Assembly (NCBI GenBank): GCA_016871675.1 | Contig: VHCN01000001.1 | Span: 1-64,000 of the forward strand | Length of the DNA: 64,000 nucleotides | Direction: 5' to 3' | From: Verrucomicrobiota bacterium | Lineage (GTDB): Bacteria > Verrucomicrobiota > Verrucomicrobiia > Limisphaerales > VHCN01 | In this document: positions 17,159 to 26,393 of the stretch, in pieces | How the letters are laid out: each line of letters starts with the position of its first letter | Position numbering within the stretch: position 1 is the stretch's first letter | Notes under the pieces: model-generated | The model's database searches: none | Seen by the model: only the letters and a program-made list of their open reading frames with translations | Told to the model about the DNA's origin: nothing | Program-made: the position numbers and the translations under genes

Positions 17159-18366
17159 CGTCCCTCGACAATCCGCAATCGGAAATCGAAAATCGGCAAT
17201 CCTCCGAGACCGTCGTCGCCGTGCGCGGGCTCACGAAGATTTTCAACGACTTCTGGGGCCGGCCCAAAGCCAAGGCCGTGGACAACGTGGACTTCGAAAT
17301 CCGCCGCGGCGAGGTCTTCGGGTTGCTCGGGCCCAACGGCTCCGGCAAGTCCACCACGATCAAGATGCTCCTTGGCCTGCTCTACCCGACCCGCGGCCAT
17401 ATCGAGGTCTTCGGCCACTCGCCGCGCCACGTGAAAACCAAGGCGCGCCTCGGCTACCTGCCCGAGGAGTCCTACCTCTACCGCTACCTGAATTCCCGCG
17501 AGACGCTCGAGTTCTTCGGCAACCTCTTCGAACTCGCGCCCAACGACCGGCGCTACCGCGCCGAGCAACTCCTCGAGATGGTCGGCCTCAACCAGGTCCG
17601 CTCCCGCACCGTCGGCGAATTCTCCAAGGGCATGCAACGCCGCATCGGCCTCGCGCAGGCGCTCATCAACGACCCCGACCTCGTCATCCTCGACGAACCC
17701 ACCGCCGGCCTCGACCCCATCGGCTGCCGCGAGGTCAAGGACCTCATCCTCACCCTCGCGCGCCGCGGCAAGACCATCATCCTCTCCAGCCACCTGCTCG
17801 CCGACGTGGAGGATGTGTGCGACCGCGTGGTCATCTACTACGGCGGCAAGATTCACGCGCAAGGCACACTCAACGAACTGCTCAGCGAGCGCGACACCGT
17901 GCGCATCACGTCGCCCGCGCTGCCCCGCGAGACGATGCAGAAGGTTCTCGACACCATCCGCGCGGACGTCGCCGGGGACAAGGTCACCGTGGACAACCCG
18001 ACGCAGAACCTCGAGAGCTACTTCCTCGGCGTGGTCGAGAGAGCGCGCGCGGGCGAGCAGCAGACGTCCGGCGCGTTGTCCGGGTCGCAAGTGGCCGCCT
18101 ACCTGCGCACCGGCGCGGTCGACGCCTCCGGCACGGACAAGTTGCTTGAACGCTTCACCGCGCCCGCCGCCGTCACGCCCGCCGCCGCGCCGCAGGTCGT
18201 CGTGGCCGACGAGCAGGAGTCCGCGAGCCGCAAGAAGCTCGACGCGCTCGCGAAGTCCGCGCCCGCGGCCGCGCCCGCGCCACCGAGGGTCGCCGTGGCC
18301 GATGCGGGCAAGACCGCCGACACCAAGGCCGACGACAAGCTCTCATCCCTGCTCAGAAAGAAGTGA
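17155..18366 (+). CDS. ABC transporter ATP-binding protein with Ala/Pro-rich C-terminal tail
   Basis: 403 residues from ATG 17155. The nucleotide-binding domain is complete: Walker A GPNGSGKST, Q-loop region LGYLPEES, signature EFSKGMQRR, Walker B LVILDEPTAGLDP and the switch His in IILSSH. It is the DrrA/CcmA-like class that pairs with ABC-2 permeases, here those at 18485 and probably 9630. After ~310 comes a long Ala/Pro/Lys-rich tail ending SSLLRKK, unusual for the family. Residues 6-17 are encoded by a five-unit heptamer array. The start was chosen because the upstream open frame is not protein-like. Confidence 0.9.
   Translation: MTSLDNPQSEIENRQSSETVVAVRGLTKIFNDFWGRPKAKAVDNVDFEIRRGEVFGLLGPNGSGKSTTIKMLLGLLYPTRGHIEVFGHSPRHVKTKARLGYLPEESYLYRYLNSRETLEFFGNLFELAPNDRRYRAEQLLEMVGLNQVRSRTVGEFSKGMQRRIGLAQALINDPDLVILDEPTAGLDPIGCREVKDLILTLARRGKTIILSSHLLADVEDVCDRVVIYYGGKIHAQGTLNELLSERDTVRITSPALPRETMQKVLDTIRADVAGDKVTVDNPTQNLESYFLGVVERARAGEQQTSGALSGSQVAAYLRTGAVDASGTDKLLERFTAPAAVTPAAAPQVVVADEQESASRKKLDALAKSAPAAAPAPPRVAVADAGKTADTKADDKLSSLLRKK
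17170..17204 (+). repeat. Heptamer array within the ABC ATPase start region
   Basis: Five consecutive 7-bp units beginning AAT (AATCCGC, AATCGGA, AATCGAA, AATCGGC, AATCCTC). The array lies 15 bp inside the coding sequence and encodes a Gln/Asn/Ser/Glu-rich stretch. Gain or loss of one unit would shift the reading frame. The AAYCGGC unit type recurs at 48599. Confidence 0.7.
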
Positions 18367-18484
18367 CTGCACCCCCCCATCATGGGCGGCGGATGAACCT
18401 CGAAGGCGCAACGGACACAGAGGGGGCCCCGCGCGCGCGCGAGGCGCATCTGCGCCGCCTGACTCGCATTGCACCGACGCCACT

Positions 18485-20281
18485 GTGAACACCTACGAAA
18501 TCTACACGCATCCGTTGCGCGGCAGCGCGGCGGTGAAGCGCGGCTTCTCGTGGCCCGGGTTCCTGTTCAACTGGATCTGGGCGCTCGTAAAGCGCGTGTG
18601 GATCGCCGGGTTGGTCCTCACACTCGCGGCGGCGGCGATCGGCCACCTCTTCTTCGAATTGCGCCAGTCCAACCTGCTCTTCGTGCTCGCCGTCAAGCTG
18701 GTCTACTGCGCGATCGCGGGCTTTCGCGGGAACACATGGCTCGCGGCGTCCATCGAGGCCCGGGGCTACAGCTTCCGCGGCATCGTGCCGGCGCGGACGC
18801 CCGCGGAGGCGCTCGCCAAGGTCGCCACCGTCGGCAACGAGTGGCCTGCGGATTGGAGCCAATCGCCGCCGCCGCTGTGGTTCACGCTGGTGCCCCGCGA
18901 ATGGCAGCAGGTCGTCGCCGTCGCCGGGCTCACGTATCGCGCGGCGTGGCGATTCAAGCTCGTGCCCGTGCTCACGACGCTCCTCCTCACCATCGTCATC
19001 GGCCTTCCACTGCTCGTGAAGACCGACGGCTCGGCGCGCGGGCTCACGCAGATCATCATCACGTATTCGCTGAGCCTCATCACCTTCATCCTCGGCATGG
19101 CCACGCTGTGGCTCGCGTGCGGCACGCTGGCCAAGGACGTGGAGGATTGCCAGATGCAGGTCGTCGCCGTGAAACCCGTTCCGCGGTGGCAAATCTGGCT
19201 CGGCAAATGGTCCGGCATCATGCTGCTCAACGCGCTCCTGCTCACCCTCGCGGGCGTGTCCGTCTACGGCCTCATCCAGGTCCGCGCCTCGAACCTCCCG
19301 GAGGCGCAGCGGAAAATCCTGCGCGAGGAACTGCTCGTGGCCCGCGGTTCCGCCCGCGAGGAAAAGATCGACGTCGAGAAGGACGTCGAGACCATCCTGA
19401 GCGAGAAGACCAAAGGCGAGGACCTGACCGTCTTGGACCTGGAGGCGATGCGCAAGGAGCTCCGCGAGATGCTCAAGGCCGAGTTCCAAATCGTGCTTCC
19501 CGCCTACCGTCGGCGATGGACGCTGGAGACCGGGATGCCCGCGTCCGCGCTGATGGGCCAGCCGCTGCACATCCGGATCAAGTTCAATTCCTCGCGCATG
19601 CATGGCTCGCCGCAGCCGTATCCGACGGCGTGGGAAGTCGGGCCGCCCGAGTCCAACGCGCGCCAGCGCATCCTGAAGACGCTCACGACCGACACCTTCC
19701 ACGAAATCGCCATCGAGCCGCGCCAGCTCACTCCCGACGGCAAGCTGATCGTCGATTACATCAACGCCAACGACATCCCGATGGTGATGGTGCCCGAGAA
19801 CTGCATGGAGTTGCTTTACCGCGAAGGCGGCTTCGGCGTGAACCTGTTGCGCGGGCTGCTCATCATCTTCTTCTGGCTCGGCCTGCTCGCGGCGCTCGGG
19901 CTGGCAGCGGCGAGCTGCCTGTCCTTCCCGGTGGCCGCGTTCGTCGCGCTCACGGTGCTGACGATCGGCCTCTCGACAGGCACGATCGCCACGGTCGTCT
20001 CCGAAGGCTCGTTGATGGGCGGCAACGTCGCGCGCATCTCGGGCGACATCAACCTGCTCGACCGCATCTTCCTCCCCATCCTCGGCGGCATGCTCAACGT
20101 GGTGAACCTCGTGCTCGACTTCTCGCCGATCGACGCGTTGAGCACGGGCCGCAGCGTCCCGTGGAAGCAGGTCGGACTCGCCTTCGCGCAAATCTGGCTG
20201 CTCGTCGGTGGCGTCGTCTCCGCCGCGGGCATCACATTCTTCACGCGTCGCGAACTCGCCACCGCGCAATCCCAGCAGTGA
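18485..20281 (+). CDS. DUF2628 domain fused to ABC-2 type permease
   Basis: 598 residues; GTG 18485 is chosen since the DUF2628 pattern begins at once (TYEIYTHPLRG, VKRGFSWPGFLFNWIWALVK). That domain, normally a stand-alone small membrane protein, covers ~1-115. From ~145 an ABC-2 permease follows: first helix after LTYRAAWRFKLVP, the coupling segment TLAKDVEDCQMQVVAVKPVPRWQ, a large extracytoplasmic loop (~265-450) with a helical acidic part and a beta-rich part, then four to five terminal helices. It should form the membrane channel with the ATPase encoded upstream. The 117-bp gap before it holds no recognisable signal. Confidence 0.82.
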   Translation: MNTYEIYTHPLRGSAAVKRGFSWPGFLFNWIWALVKRVWIAGLVLTLAAAAIGHLFFELRQSNLLFVLAVKLVYCAIAGFRGNTWLAASIEARGYSFRGIVPARTPAEALAKVATVGNEWPADWSQSPPPLWFTLVPREWQQVVAVAGLTYRAAWRFKLVPVLTTLLLTIVIGLPLLVKTDGSARGLTQIIITYSLSLITFILGMATLWLACGTLAKDVEDCQMQVVAVKPVPRWQIWLGKWSGIMLLNALLLTLAGVSVYGLIQVRASNLPEAQRKILREELLVARGSAREEKIDVEKDVETILSEKTKGEDLTVLDLEAMRKELREMLKAEFQIVLPAYRRRWTLETGMPASALMGQPLHIRIKFNSSRMHGSPQPYPTAWEVGPPESNARQRILKTLTTDTFHEIAIEPRQLTPDGKLIVDYINANDIPMVMVPENCMELLYREGGFGVNLLRGLLIIFFWLGLLAALGLAAASCLSFPVAAFVALTVLTIGLSTGTIATVVSEGSLMGGNVARISGDINLLDRIFLPILGGMLNVVNLVLDFSPIDALSTGRSVPWKQVGLAFAQIWLLVGGVVSAAGITFFTRRELATAQSQQ

Positions 20282-20282
20282 C

Positions 20283-22214
20283 ATGAAACCGCGCAAGCTT
20301 TTCAAGGTGATGCTCGTGCTCCTCGCGTTGGCGATGCTCGCGGGCGCGGGAGTCGTGCAATCCTCGCTCAACGCCGACCGCACGCGCCTGAAGCTCACGC
20401 GGCTCCCGCCCGTCGAGAACATGCCGCCGGTGCTCACGTTCACCACCGTCGCGCTCGGCGGTTTCCGCGGCCTCATCGCCAACGTGCTGTGGATTCGCGC
20501 GAACGACCTGCAGCAGGACGAGAAGTTCTTCGAGGCCGTGCAGCTTGCCGACTGGATTACCAAGCTCCAGCCGCACTTCGTGAGCGTGTGGGTCCACCAG
20601 GCGTGGAACATGGGCTACAACATCTCCGTGAAGTTCCCGGACCCGAGGGATCGCTGGCTCTGGGTGCAGCGCGCCATCGAGTTGCTGCGCGACGAAGGGC
20701 GCATCTACAACCCGCAGGAGGCGCTCATCTACCGCGAGCTCGCGTGGCACTTCCAGCACAAGATGGGCAACAACCTCGACGCCGCCCACATGACTTACAA
20801 GATGCAGTGGGCATCCGAGATGCAGGCCGTCCTGGGCGGCGACCGGCCGAACTTCGACGAACTCGCGAACCCGCAGACCGACGACGCCCGGGCCCGCGCC
20901 AGGACCCTGGTCGAGAAATACAAGATGGACCCCGCCTTCATGAAGAAGGTGGATGCCGAGCATGGCCCGCTGGAATGGCGCCTGCCCGAGGCCCACGCGA
21001 TATACTGGGCGGCGCTCGGACTCGTGAAGGCCAAGCCCGACAACCAGATCGCCCCCAAGCCCGAGGACCAGATCACCCTCCGGCGCGTCATCTACCAGGG
21101 CATCTCGCTCGCCGCCGTCCGCGGGCGGCTCGTCTTCAACCCGGGGGACAAGTTCATCGAGTTTGGCCCGAACCTTGCGCTCATCCCCAAGGCCAACGAT
21201 GCCTATGAAAAGATGATCCATGACGACGTGAAGTTCCGGGACAACATCCTCAACGCCCACAAGAACTTTTTGAAGCAGGCCGTCAACGACCTCTACATCC
21301 ACGGCCGTGAAGCCGAGGCCGCGCGGCTCTACACCTATGCGAAGGCGCGCTACCACGACTATTATTACTTCTTACCGCCCGACGTCCATGCCTACGCAAT
21401 GGCGCGGACCTACGAACTCGTCGCCGACGGCGGCGGGGGACGCGACAAGCTCGAGGGCATCGTCGAGGCGTTTCTGTTTCAGTCCTTCCGCTATCAGGCG
21501 CTCGGCGAGGATGATCGCGCGTTCGGCTATGTGCGGCGCGCGCAACAGGTCTGGTCGTATCACATGACCAAGATTTCCGTGGCCGATCCCGGCCGGCTGG
21601 AGCTCAAGCCCATGACCTTCTACTACACGAACCTTCTTCACCGCGTCCTTTCCGAGCCGCCGCCGCGCGGCTTCAGCGACGGGCTCAAGGCCATGCTCCG
21701 CACTGCGCGCGGAATGCCGCGTGAGGCCAACGCCCCGGTGCTCCTCGCTTCGTTGACGAACATGCCCCCCGAGCCGCCGCTCGTGCTCAACTTCAACTCG
21801 CCATCGGAACGCGACAAGCGGGATGGCGAGAAGTTCCTCGCCGACAACCGCCTCAAAGCCGGCGTGCTCACCACTCCGAGCGGGCTCCAATACCGCGTCG
21901 TCGCCGAGGGCAAGAAGGACGGCCGGACACCCAAGCTCACCGACAAGGTCGTCGTCCACTATCGCGGACGCCTGCTCAACGGCGCGGAATTCGACAGCTC
22001 ATTCAAGAAGGGCAAGCCGATGGAGTTCGACGTGAGCGGCGTCGTCAAGGGCTGGACCGAGGCGCTGCGTCTGATGAAGGAAGGCGCGAAGTGGGAACTC
22101 TACATCCCGCCCGGGCTCGGCTACGGCGTCGCCGGCTCATGGGAAGGCGGCATCCCGCCGCACGCCTTGCTCATCTTCGAAGTCGAACTCATCGAGGTCA
22201 AGCCGGGGACTTGA
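20283..22214 (+). CDS. FKBP-type peptidyl-prolyl isomerase fused to a helical envelope domain
   Basis: 643 residues from ATG 20283, one base after the permease stop. An N-terminal signal anchor (residues 7-26) exports the protein. A long Trp/Tyr-rich helical domain (~60-490; RGLIANVLWIRANDLQQDEKF, WHFQHKMGNNLDAAH) follows, resembling TPR-like envelope proteins of this phylum. The FKBP domain occupies ~535-640 (SGLQYRVVAEG, DKVVVHYRGRLLNGAEFDSS, IPPGLGYGVAG). FKBPs catalyse prolyl isomerisation or chaperone periplasmic proteins. Tight coupling to the ABC permease suggests it assists assembly or substrate folding for that system. Confidence 0.85.
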   Translation: MKPRKLFKVMLVLLALAMLAGAGVVQSSLNADRTRLKLTRLPPVENMPPVLTFTTVALGGFRGLIANVLWIRANDLQQDEKFFEAVQLADWITKLQPHFVSVWVHQAWNMGYNISVKFPDPRDRWLWVQRAIELLRDEGRIYNPQEALIYRELAWHFQHKMGNNLDAAHMTYKMQWASEMQAVLGGDRPNFDELANPQTDDARARARTLVEKYKMDPAFMKKVDAEHGPLEWRLPEAHAIYWAALGLVKAKPDNQIAPKPEDQITLRRVIYQGISLAAVRGRLVFNPGDKFIEFGPNLALIPKANDAYEKMIHDDVKFRDNILNAHKNFLKQAVNDLYIHGREAEAARLYTYAKARYHDYYYFLPPDVHAYAMARTYELVADGGGGRDKLEGIVEAFLFQSFRYQALGEDDRAFGYVRRAQQVWSYHMTKISVADPGRLELKPMTFYYTNLLHRVLSEPPPRGFSDGLKAMLRTARGMPREANAPVLLASLTNMPPEPPLVLNFNSPSERDKRDGEKFLADNRLKAGVLTTPSGLQYRVVAEGKKDGRTPKLTDKVVVHYRGRLLNGAEFDSSFKKGKPMEFDVSGVVKGWTEALRLMKEGAKWELYIPPGLGYGVAGSWEGGIPPHALLIFEVELIEVKPGT

Positions 22215-22244
22215 TCCCTCGGGATTCTGCGGCCACCGCTGGCC

Positions 22245-23312
22245 TTAGTGGATTGGCTCACCGCCCTTGCTGTTCCGGCCGTCACGTTTCCGAAGCAGGT
22301 AGTGTGACACGAACCACTCTTCGCCGCCGCGCCAGCCCCACAGTTCGGCGCAAGCCATGAAGAACACCCTCCAGCGCACAAGCCACCGCGTTGCGTCCGT
22401 CGCCCCGTAGGTTTCTGCAAACAACGCCCGCACCTCGGGCGCGTGCGCGTCCATGTTCCGCAGCCACGCCTCCGACGTGCGCGAATAATGCGACCCGTTC
22501 ACCGCCCATTGCTCCGCCACTTCCATGTCGCGACCGAACTCGCGCAACACCTCCGCGGACGGCATCACGCCGCCGGTGAAGAAATGCCGGGCCATCCAGT
22601 CCGACGCGTCCCGCGCGACGAACGGATACGTGAACTCCCCGTGCGTGAAGATGTGGATGAACAACCGGCCCTCCGGCGCGAGCCACCGCGCGATGTTCGA
22701 CAGCAGCAATTCCCAGTTGCGCATGTGCTCGAACATCTCGACCGACATCACGCGGTCAAAACGCGCGCCGGGTTCGAAGCGGTTCATGTCGCACGTGACA
22801 ATCGCCACGTTCTTCAACCCGCGCCGCGCCGCCTCCGCGTCGATGAACTCCTTCTGGGTGCGCGAGTTTGAAACAGCCGTGATGCGCGCCCCGGGGAATT
22901 GCTCCGCCATCCACAACGAGAGCGAACCCCAGCCGCAGCCGAGTTCGAGGATGGACATGCCGTCGCCCAGTTGCGCGCGCGAGCACGTGAGCCGCAACAT
23001 CGCTTCCTCCGCGTCGGCGAGCGTGGAGGCGTCGTGCTCGAAAAGGCCGCTGCTGTATTTGAGCCGCGGGCCGAGGCAGAGCTGGTAGAAGCGCGTCGGG
23101 ACCTCGTAGTGCTGCTCGTTCGCGGCGCGCGTCTCGATCGCGATCGGGCCGCGGCGCATCTCCGCGAGGAACGCCGCCGCGCGCGACCGTCGCTCGTCCT
23201 CCGTCCCCGCGGATTCGTCGCGGATTCTTTGCGCGAGCAACCGGCGGATGCCCGCGCGGATGATCGCGTCGGGCACGAGGTTGGTTTCGAGGAGCGCTTC
23301 AGCCCAGTTCAT
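22245..23312 (-). CDS. Cyclopropane-fatty-acyl-phospholipid synthase family methyltransferase
   Basis: 355 residues. The SAM-binding motif [20 protein letters not shown] is near residue 120, preceded by [25 protein letters not shown] and followed by the [13 protein letters not shown] block with the family's acidic/His positions. The family includes cyclopropane fatty acid synthase and the plant coclaurine N-methyltransferase-like group; the shortened N-terminus fits the latter. Whether it modifies lipids or a small amine is unclear. The DUF1295 gene lies upstream on the same strand and probably forms an operon with it, a pairing seen with lipid-modifying enzymes. Confidence 0.85.
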   Translation of the reverse strand: MNWAEALLETNLVPDAIIRAGIRRLLAQRIRDESAGTEDERRSRAAAFLAEMRRGPIAIETRAANEQHYEVPTRFYQLCLGPRLKYSSGLFEHDASTLADAEEAMLRLTCSRAQLGDGMSILELGCGWGSLSLWMAEQFPGARITAVSNSRTQKEFIDAEAARRGLKNVAIVTCDMNRFEPGARFDRVMSVEMFEHMRNWELLLSNIARWLAPEGRLFIHIFTHGEFTYPFVARDASDWMARHFFTGGVMPSAEVLREFGRDMEVAEQWAVNGSHYSRTSEAWLRNMDAHAPEVRALFAETYGATDATRWLVRWRVFFMACAELWGWRGGEEWFVSHYLLRKRDGRNSKGGEPIH

Positions 23313-23396
23313 GAACGGTTGAATTGAGAGGCAGTAAGTTGACTCGGGGGAAATCGGTCCGCCTGCTTCGCGTCGCCCAGTCGCTGTGTCCCCGCG

Positions 23397-24185
23397 TCAT
23401 TCTCTTGGGAACCACGGCAGGAACTTGTTGGTCGTCTCCTGATAGCGGCGGTAAGCCTCGCCCTTGCTGCGGATCGCCTGCTCCTCGGTTGCGGGAATCC
23501 CCGTGAGCTTCGTGAGGAAGTGCCACATGAGCAGCGGCGCAAAGATCATCGCCAGCCCCCCCCACCCCGTGAGCCCGGTGATGAACCAGCCGACCCACAC
23601 CATCAGTTCGAAGAAGTAATTCGGGTGGCGCGAGAATCGCCACAATCCCTCGCGGCAGATCCGGCCGTGGTGGTCCGGGTCCGACTTGAATTGCGAGAGC
23701 TGCCAGTCTGCGACCGTCTCGCCAACGAATGCCCCCAGCCACACAATGAAGCCCGCCCACTCGATCAGCTTCAGGGGCGTGGTTCCGTTCGTGCAGATGA
23801 CAAGGAATGGAATGGAGAGCACCGTCTGCAACACGCCTTGCAGGAGAAAGAACGAGAACATCTTCCGGTTGGCGTCCGGGCCCCACTTCTCGCGGAGCCG
23901 TGTGTAGCGCGCGTCCTCCCGCGGGCTTCCTGTCACGCGGAAGTAGAGGTGCGTCGCCAGCCGGAGGCTCCACAGCGAAACCATGAAGGCGATCAGCAGC
24001 CGGCGGGACGGATCCCCGCCCGCGAAGAATGCGTAGACCCCCACGAGCGGGAAAAAGCCGCCCGCCCAAAACACGTCGACGATTCCCGCGTTCTTCATCC
24101 GACGCGACATCACCCACGCCACCAGCATCAGCGCAAGGGACAACGCGAGGCCGGCGGGCAGCAGGATGGAAATGTCGCGGAGCAT
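23397..24185 (-). CDS. DUF1295 domain membrane protein (steroid 5-alpha reductase-like)
   Basis: 262 residues from ATG 24185; six or seven membrane helices. The C-terminal signature GLWRFSRHPNYFFELMVWVGWF and the tail YRRYQETTNKFLPWFP match DUF1295, whose fold is that of NADPH-dependent steroid reductases and ICMT-type enzymes. It likely reduces or alkylates a lipid in the inner membrane. It precedes the cyclopropane synthase-like gene by about 85 bp on the same strand, so a shared lipid-modification role is plausible. A longer upstream frame to 24395 is not protein-like and was not used. Confidence 0.87.
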   Translation of the reverse strand: MLRDISILLPAGLALSLALMLVAWVMSRRMKNAGIVDVFWAGGFFPLVGVYAFFAGGDPSRRLLIAFMVSLWSLRLATHLYFRVTGSPREDARYTRLREKWGPDANRKMFSFFLLQGVLQTVLSIPFLVICTNGTTPLKLIEWAGFIVWLGAFVGETVADWQLSQFKSDPDHHGRICREGLWRFSRHPNYFFELMVWVGWFITGLTGWGGLAMIFAPLLMWHFLTKLTGIPATEEQAIRSKGEAYRRYQETTNKFLPWFPRE

Positions 24186-24431
24186 GGGGCCGGTTTCTTC
24201 GTGCGTGAGTCGTTCGGGCGTCGTCTCGAGGCTTTCCGTGTTTGCGCAACAGGAGCGCGTCCGCGGGCGCGCCGGGCGGCAGCCGCCGGAGACGCAGCAA
24301 GGTGTATCCGGCCATCGCGATGTTGCCGAGCAGCAAAATCGCCACGAGCCGGGCGGCGCGGGCGGGCGCGGCGCGCTGCTTGCAGCCCTCCACACACAGA
24401 ATGCGATGGAGCCAGAGCAGGCGGCGGGGTG
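24186..24431 (-). other. Gap of 246 bp with no confident gene
   Basis: The minus strand has a readable stretch with one hydrophobic helix (RLVAILLLGNIAMAGYTLL). It has no ATG, and its frame runs on without a stop deep into the DUF1295 gene. It may be a remnant of a small membrane protein. No terminator or promoter is obvious. Confidence 0.3.
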
Positions 24432-26393
24432 TCAGGGCAGGATCGAGTAGTTCACGTAACCGATGAACATCTCGTCATTCGTCTGCTCGCCAAAGGTCAC
24501 GGTAACGGCGGGGTTTGGGTTCCGGCGGTTTTGCGGCGAGTTGTCGAAGGCGCCCGTGCAGACGATGCGCGTTCCGGCTGGGAGGCGCTTGGGCGTGGTG
24601 AGACGATACAGCGTCTGCCACTCGAAGTCGTAACGCGGCACATTCAGCAGCACTTCGCGCGAGTTGTCCGGATACACAGCCTCATACTTGAAACGCGACC
24701 CGCGGAAATGCATGTGCGGGCTCAGTTCGTAGAGCAGCACGTCCTTCGTCGTGGACGGCGTCAGTTGCGCTGTAATGGCGGGATGGTCCGCCGCGCCGGG
24801 TGGGATCGAGTAGAAGAGTCCGCCGAAGAACGAGAGCGCGTCAAACGCGGACTTCGTCTGCAACTCGGCCGCGGGCGGCGCCGGCGAAAGATAGAGGCCA
24901 AGCTCGGTCTGGTCCGACTCCGTCTCGCCCGTCGCGGTGTAGTGCATCTGGAACCTGAACAGCGTGCCCGACGGGACCAACTTCCCGGTGCCTTCGGGAT
25001 ACGGCACCTGTTCCGCGCCCGGCACGTAGCCGGCGAAGAAACCGTCGAGGCCCATGAGCGTGCTGTTCGTGCCGAAGTAGACGAGGACGTGATGCACCAC
25101 GCGCCGGTTGATCGGCCTCACGACGGCGGCGCGGAGCCACACATTGGTCGTGAACGGCGTGGGCACGTCGAAGTAGCGATACGCGATCGGTCCCGTTGCC
25201 GGGATCGACTGCAACGGGATGCGCACGATGGCGTCCGGCGTGCCGAGGGGCCAGTCGGGAACGGGCGCGGGCGGATTGTCCGCAAGCGGGTCCGGGCCGG
25301 AGCCGCGCGGCGCGCCGCCATTGAGCCACTGCACGAGCGTGTTGAGTTGATCCGCGGTGAGCGAGGTATCGTTGGTGAAGCTCCCGTATTGAGGGTCCGC
25401 GTGCCACGGCGGCATGCGTCGCGACAAGACTTCGTAGCGGATGCTCGCGGCCAGATTGCTGACCACGGAGTAGTTCGTCATCGCGAACGTGCCGATGTTC
25501 CCCGGCGTGTGGCAGCGCACGCACTTGGACTGGAGAATCGGCGCGATGTTCGTCGCGTAGGAGATGTTTGCGAATGCGGGCGGCTCGACGGCGCAGCCCT
25601 GCGCGGGTGTGCGGCTCGGCGTGACCGTCTGCCCGGCGATGAACTGCGCGAGCGCGTTGGAGAGGTAGCTTTGCGTGAACCCGGTGGGCGGCTGGTTGAA
25701 GTCCAGCCGGTCGTCGAGCGCGCCGCGGTAGAATTGGGTCCAGTTCGTCGTGCTGAACGCGAAGCACTCGGTCGTGGCGACCGCGCCGAGCGCTCGCGCC
25801 GCGAGCAGGCCGGGGTCGTGCAGCACGGGCAGGTCCACGGTGTGGTTCGTCGCCCAGTGAAAGAGATTCGTGCGGCTCGGAGTGTTGTCGGCGCCGACGA
25901 GGTGGAACACCACGCCCTGCGGGCCGAACCGGTCGCGCAGCGCCTTGATCGACGGCACGCTCGCCGCGGAGTTGGTGCACGTGGTGCCGATGAGAATGAG
26001 CACGACGGCGCGCTTGTGCGACGGATAGAGCAACGGCTGCGAGCGGTCGAGGTGATCGACGAGGTTGAGGTCCGGCGCGTAGAACGGCGCCCGGGGCGCG
26101 CCCGGCCGCACGAGCCGGTAGAATCGACGCGGGACGATCTGCGACGCGCTGTCGAACCAGCCGTGGTCGGCGGTGTTCGTCACGGTGAACGTCAGCAGGT
26201 CGGTCCAGCTTCCCGGCGTGCCCGGGGTCGTGGTGGATTGGAGGATGTGCTCCATTCCATGCGCCCCGCGCAGACTCAGGCGCTTCGGCCCCCCGGTCGG
26301 CGTGATGGCGACGTCCGTGATTTGCGCGTGCGAGGTCCATGTCGCGGCGGCGAGCGCAGCAGCCGCGAGCAGAGCAGGCAGGCGGGGGTTCAT
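24432..26393 (-). CDS. Secreted redoxin-cytochrome c-copper monooxygenase-like protein
   Basis: 653 residues from ATG 26393 with a signal peptide (cleavage near SHAQ). Domains in order: a beta-rich region (~35-95); a thioredoxin-fold redoxin-like domain (~110-260; AVVLILIGTTCTNSAASV) whose usual CxxC is reduced to one Cys; a c-type heme site CVRCH at 291-295; then a domain with His motifs HHVLVYF, QMHYTATG and ELSPHMHFRG, as in copper type II ascorbate-dependent monooxygenases. It is probably a periplasmic redox protein. Similar fusions occur in Planctomycetota and Verrucomicrobiota, but the reaction is unknown. The frame is open upstream to 26576, but the signal peptide fixes the start. Confidence 0.8.
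   Translation of the reverse strand: MNPRLPALLAAAALAAATWTSHAQITDVAITPTGGPKRLSLRGAHGMEHILQSTTTPGTPGSWTDLLTFTVTNTADHGWFDSASQIVPRRFYRLVRPGAPRAPFYAPDLNLVDHLDRSQPLLYPSHKRAVVLILIGTTCTNSAASVPSIKALRDRFGPQGVVFHLVGADNTPSRTNLFHWATNHTVDLPVLHDPGLLAARALGAVATTECFAFSTTNWTQFYRGALDDRLDFNQPPTGFTQSYLSNALAQFIAGQTVTPSRTPAQGCAVEPPAFANISYATNIAPILQSKCVRCHTPGNIGTFAMTNYSVVSNLAASIRYEVLSRRMPPWHADPQYGSFTNDTSLTADQLNTLVQWLNGGAPRGSGPDPLADNPPAPVPDWPLGTPDAIVRIPLQSIPATGPIAYRYFDVPTPFTTNVWLRAAVVRPINRRVVHHVLVYFGTNSTLMGLDGFFAGYVPGAEQVPYPEGTGKLVPSGTLFRFQMHYTATGETESDQTELGLYLSPAPPAAELQTKSAFDALSFFGGLFYSIPPGAADHPAITAQLTPSTTKDVLLYELSPHMHFRGSRFKYEAVYPDNSREVLLNVPRYDFEWQTLYRLTTPKRLPAGTRIVCTGAFDNSPQNRRNPNPAVTVTFGEQTNDEMFIGYVNYSILP

Noticed and set aside
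24186-24395. Small minus-strand membrane protein gene
   Set aside because: No ATG start and no stop before the DUF1295 gene; only one hydrophobic stretch supports it.
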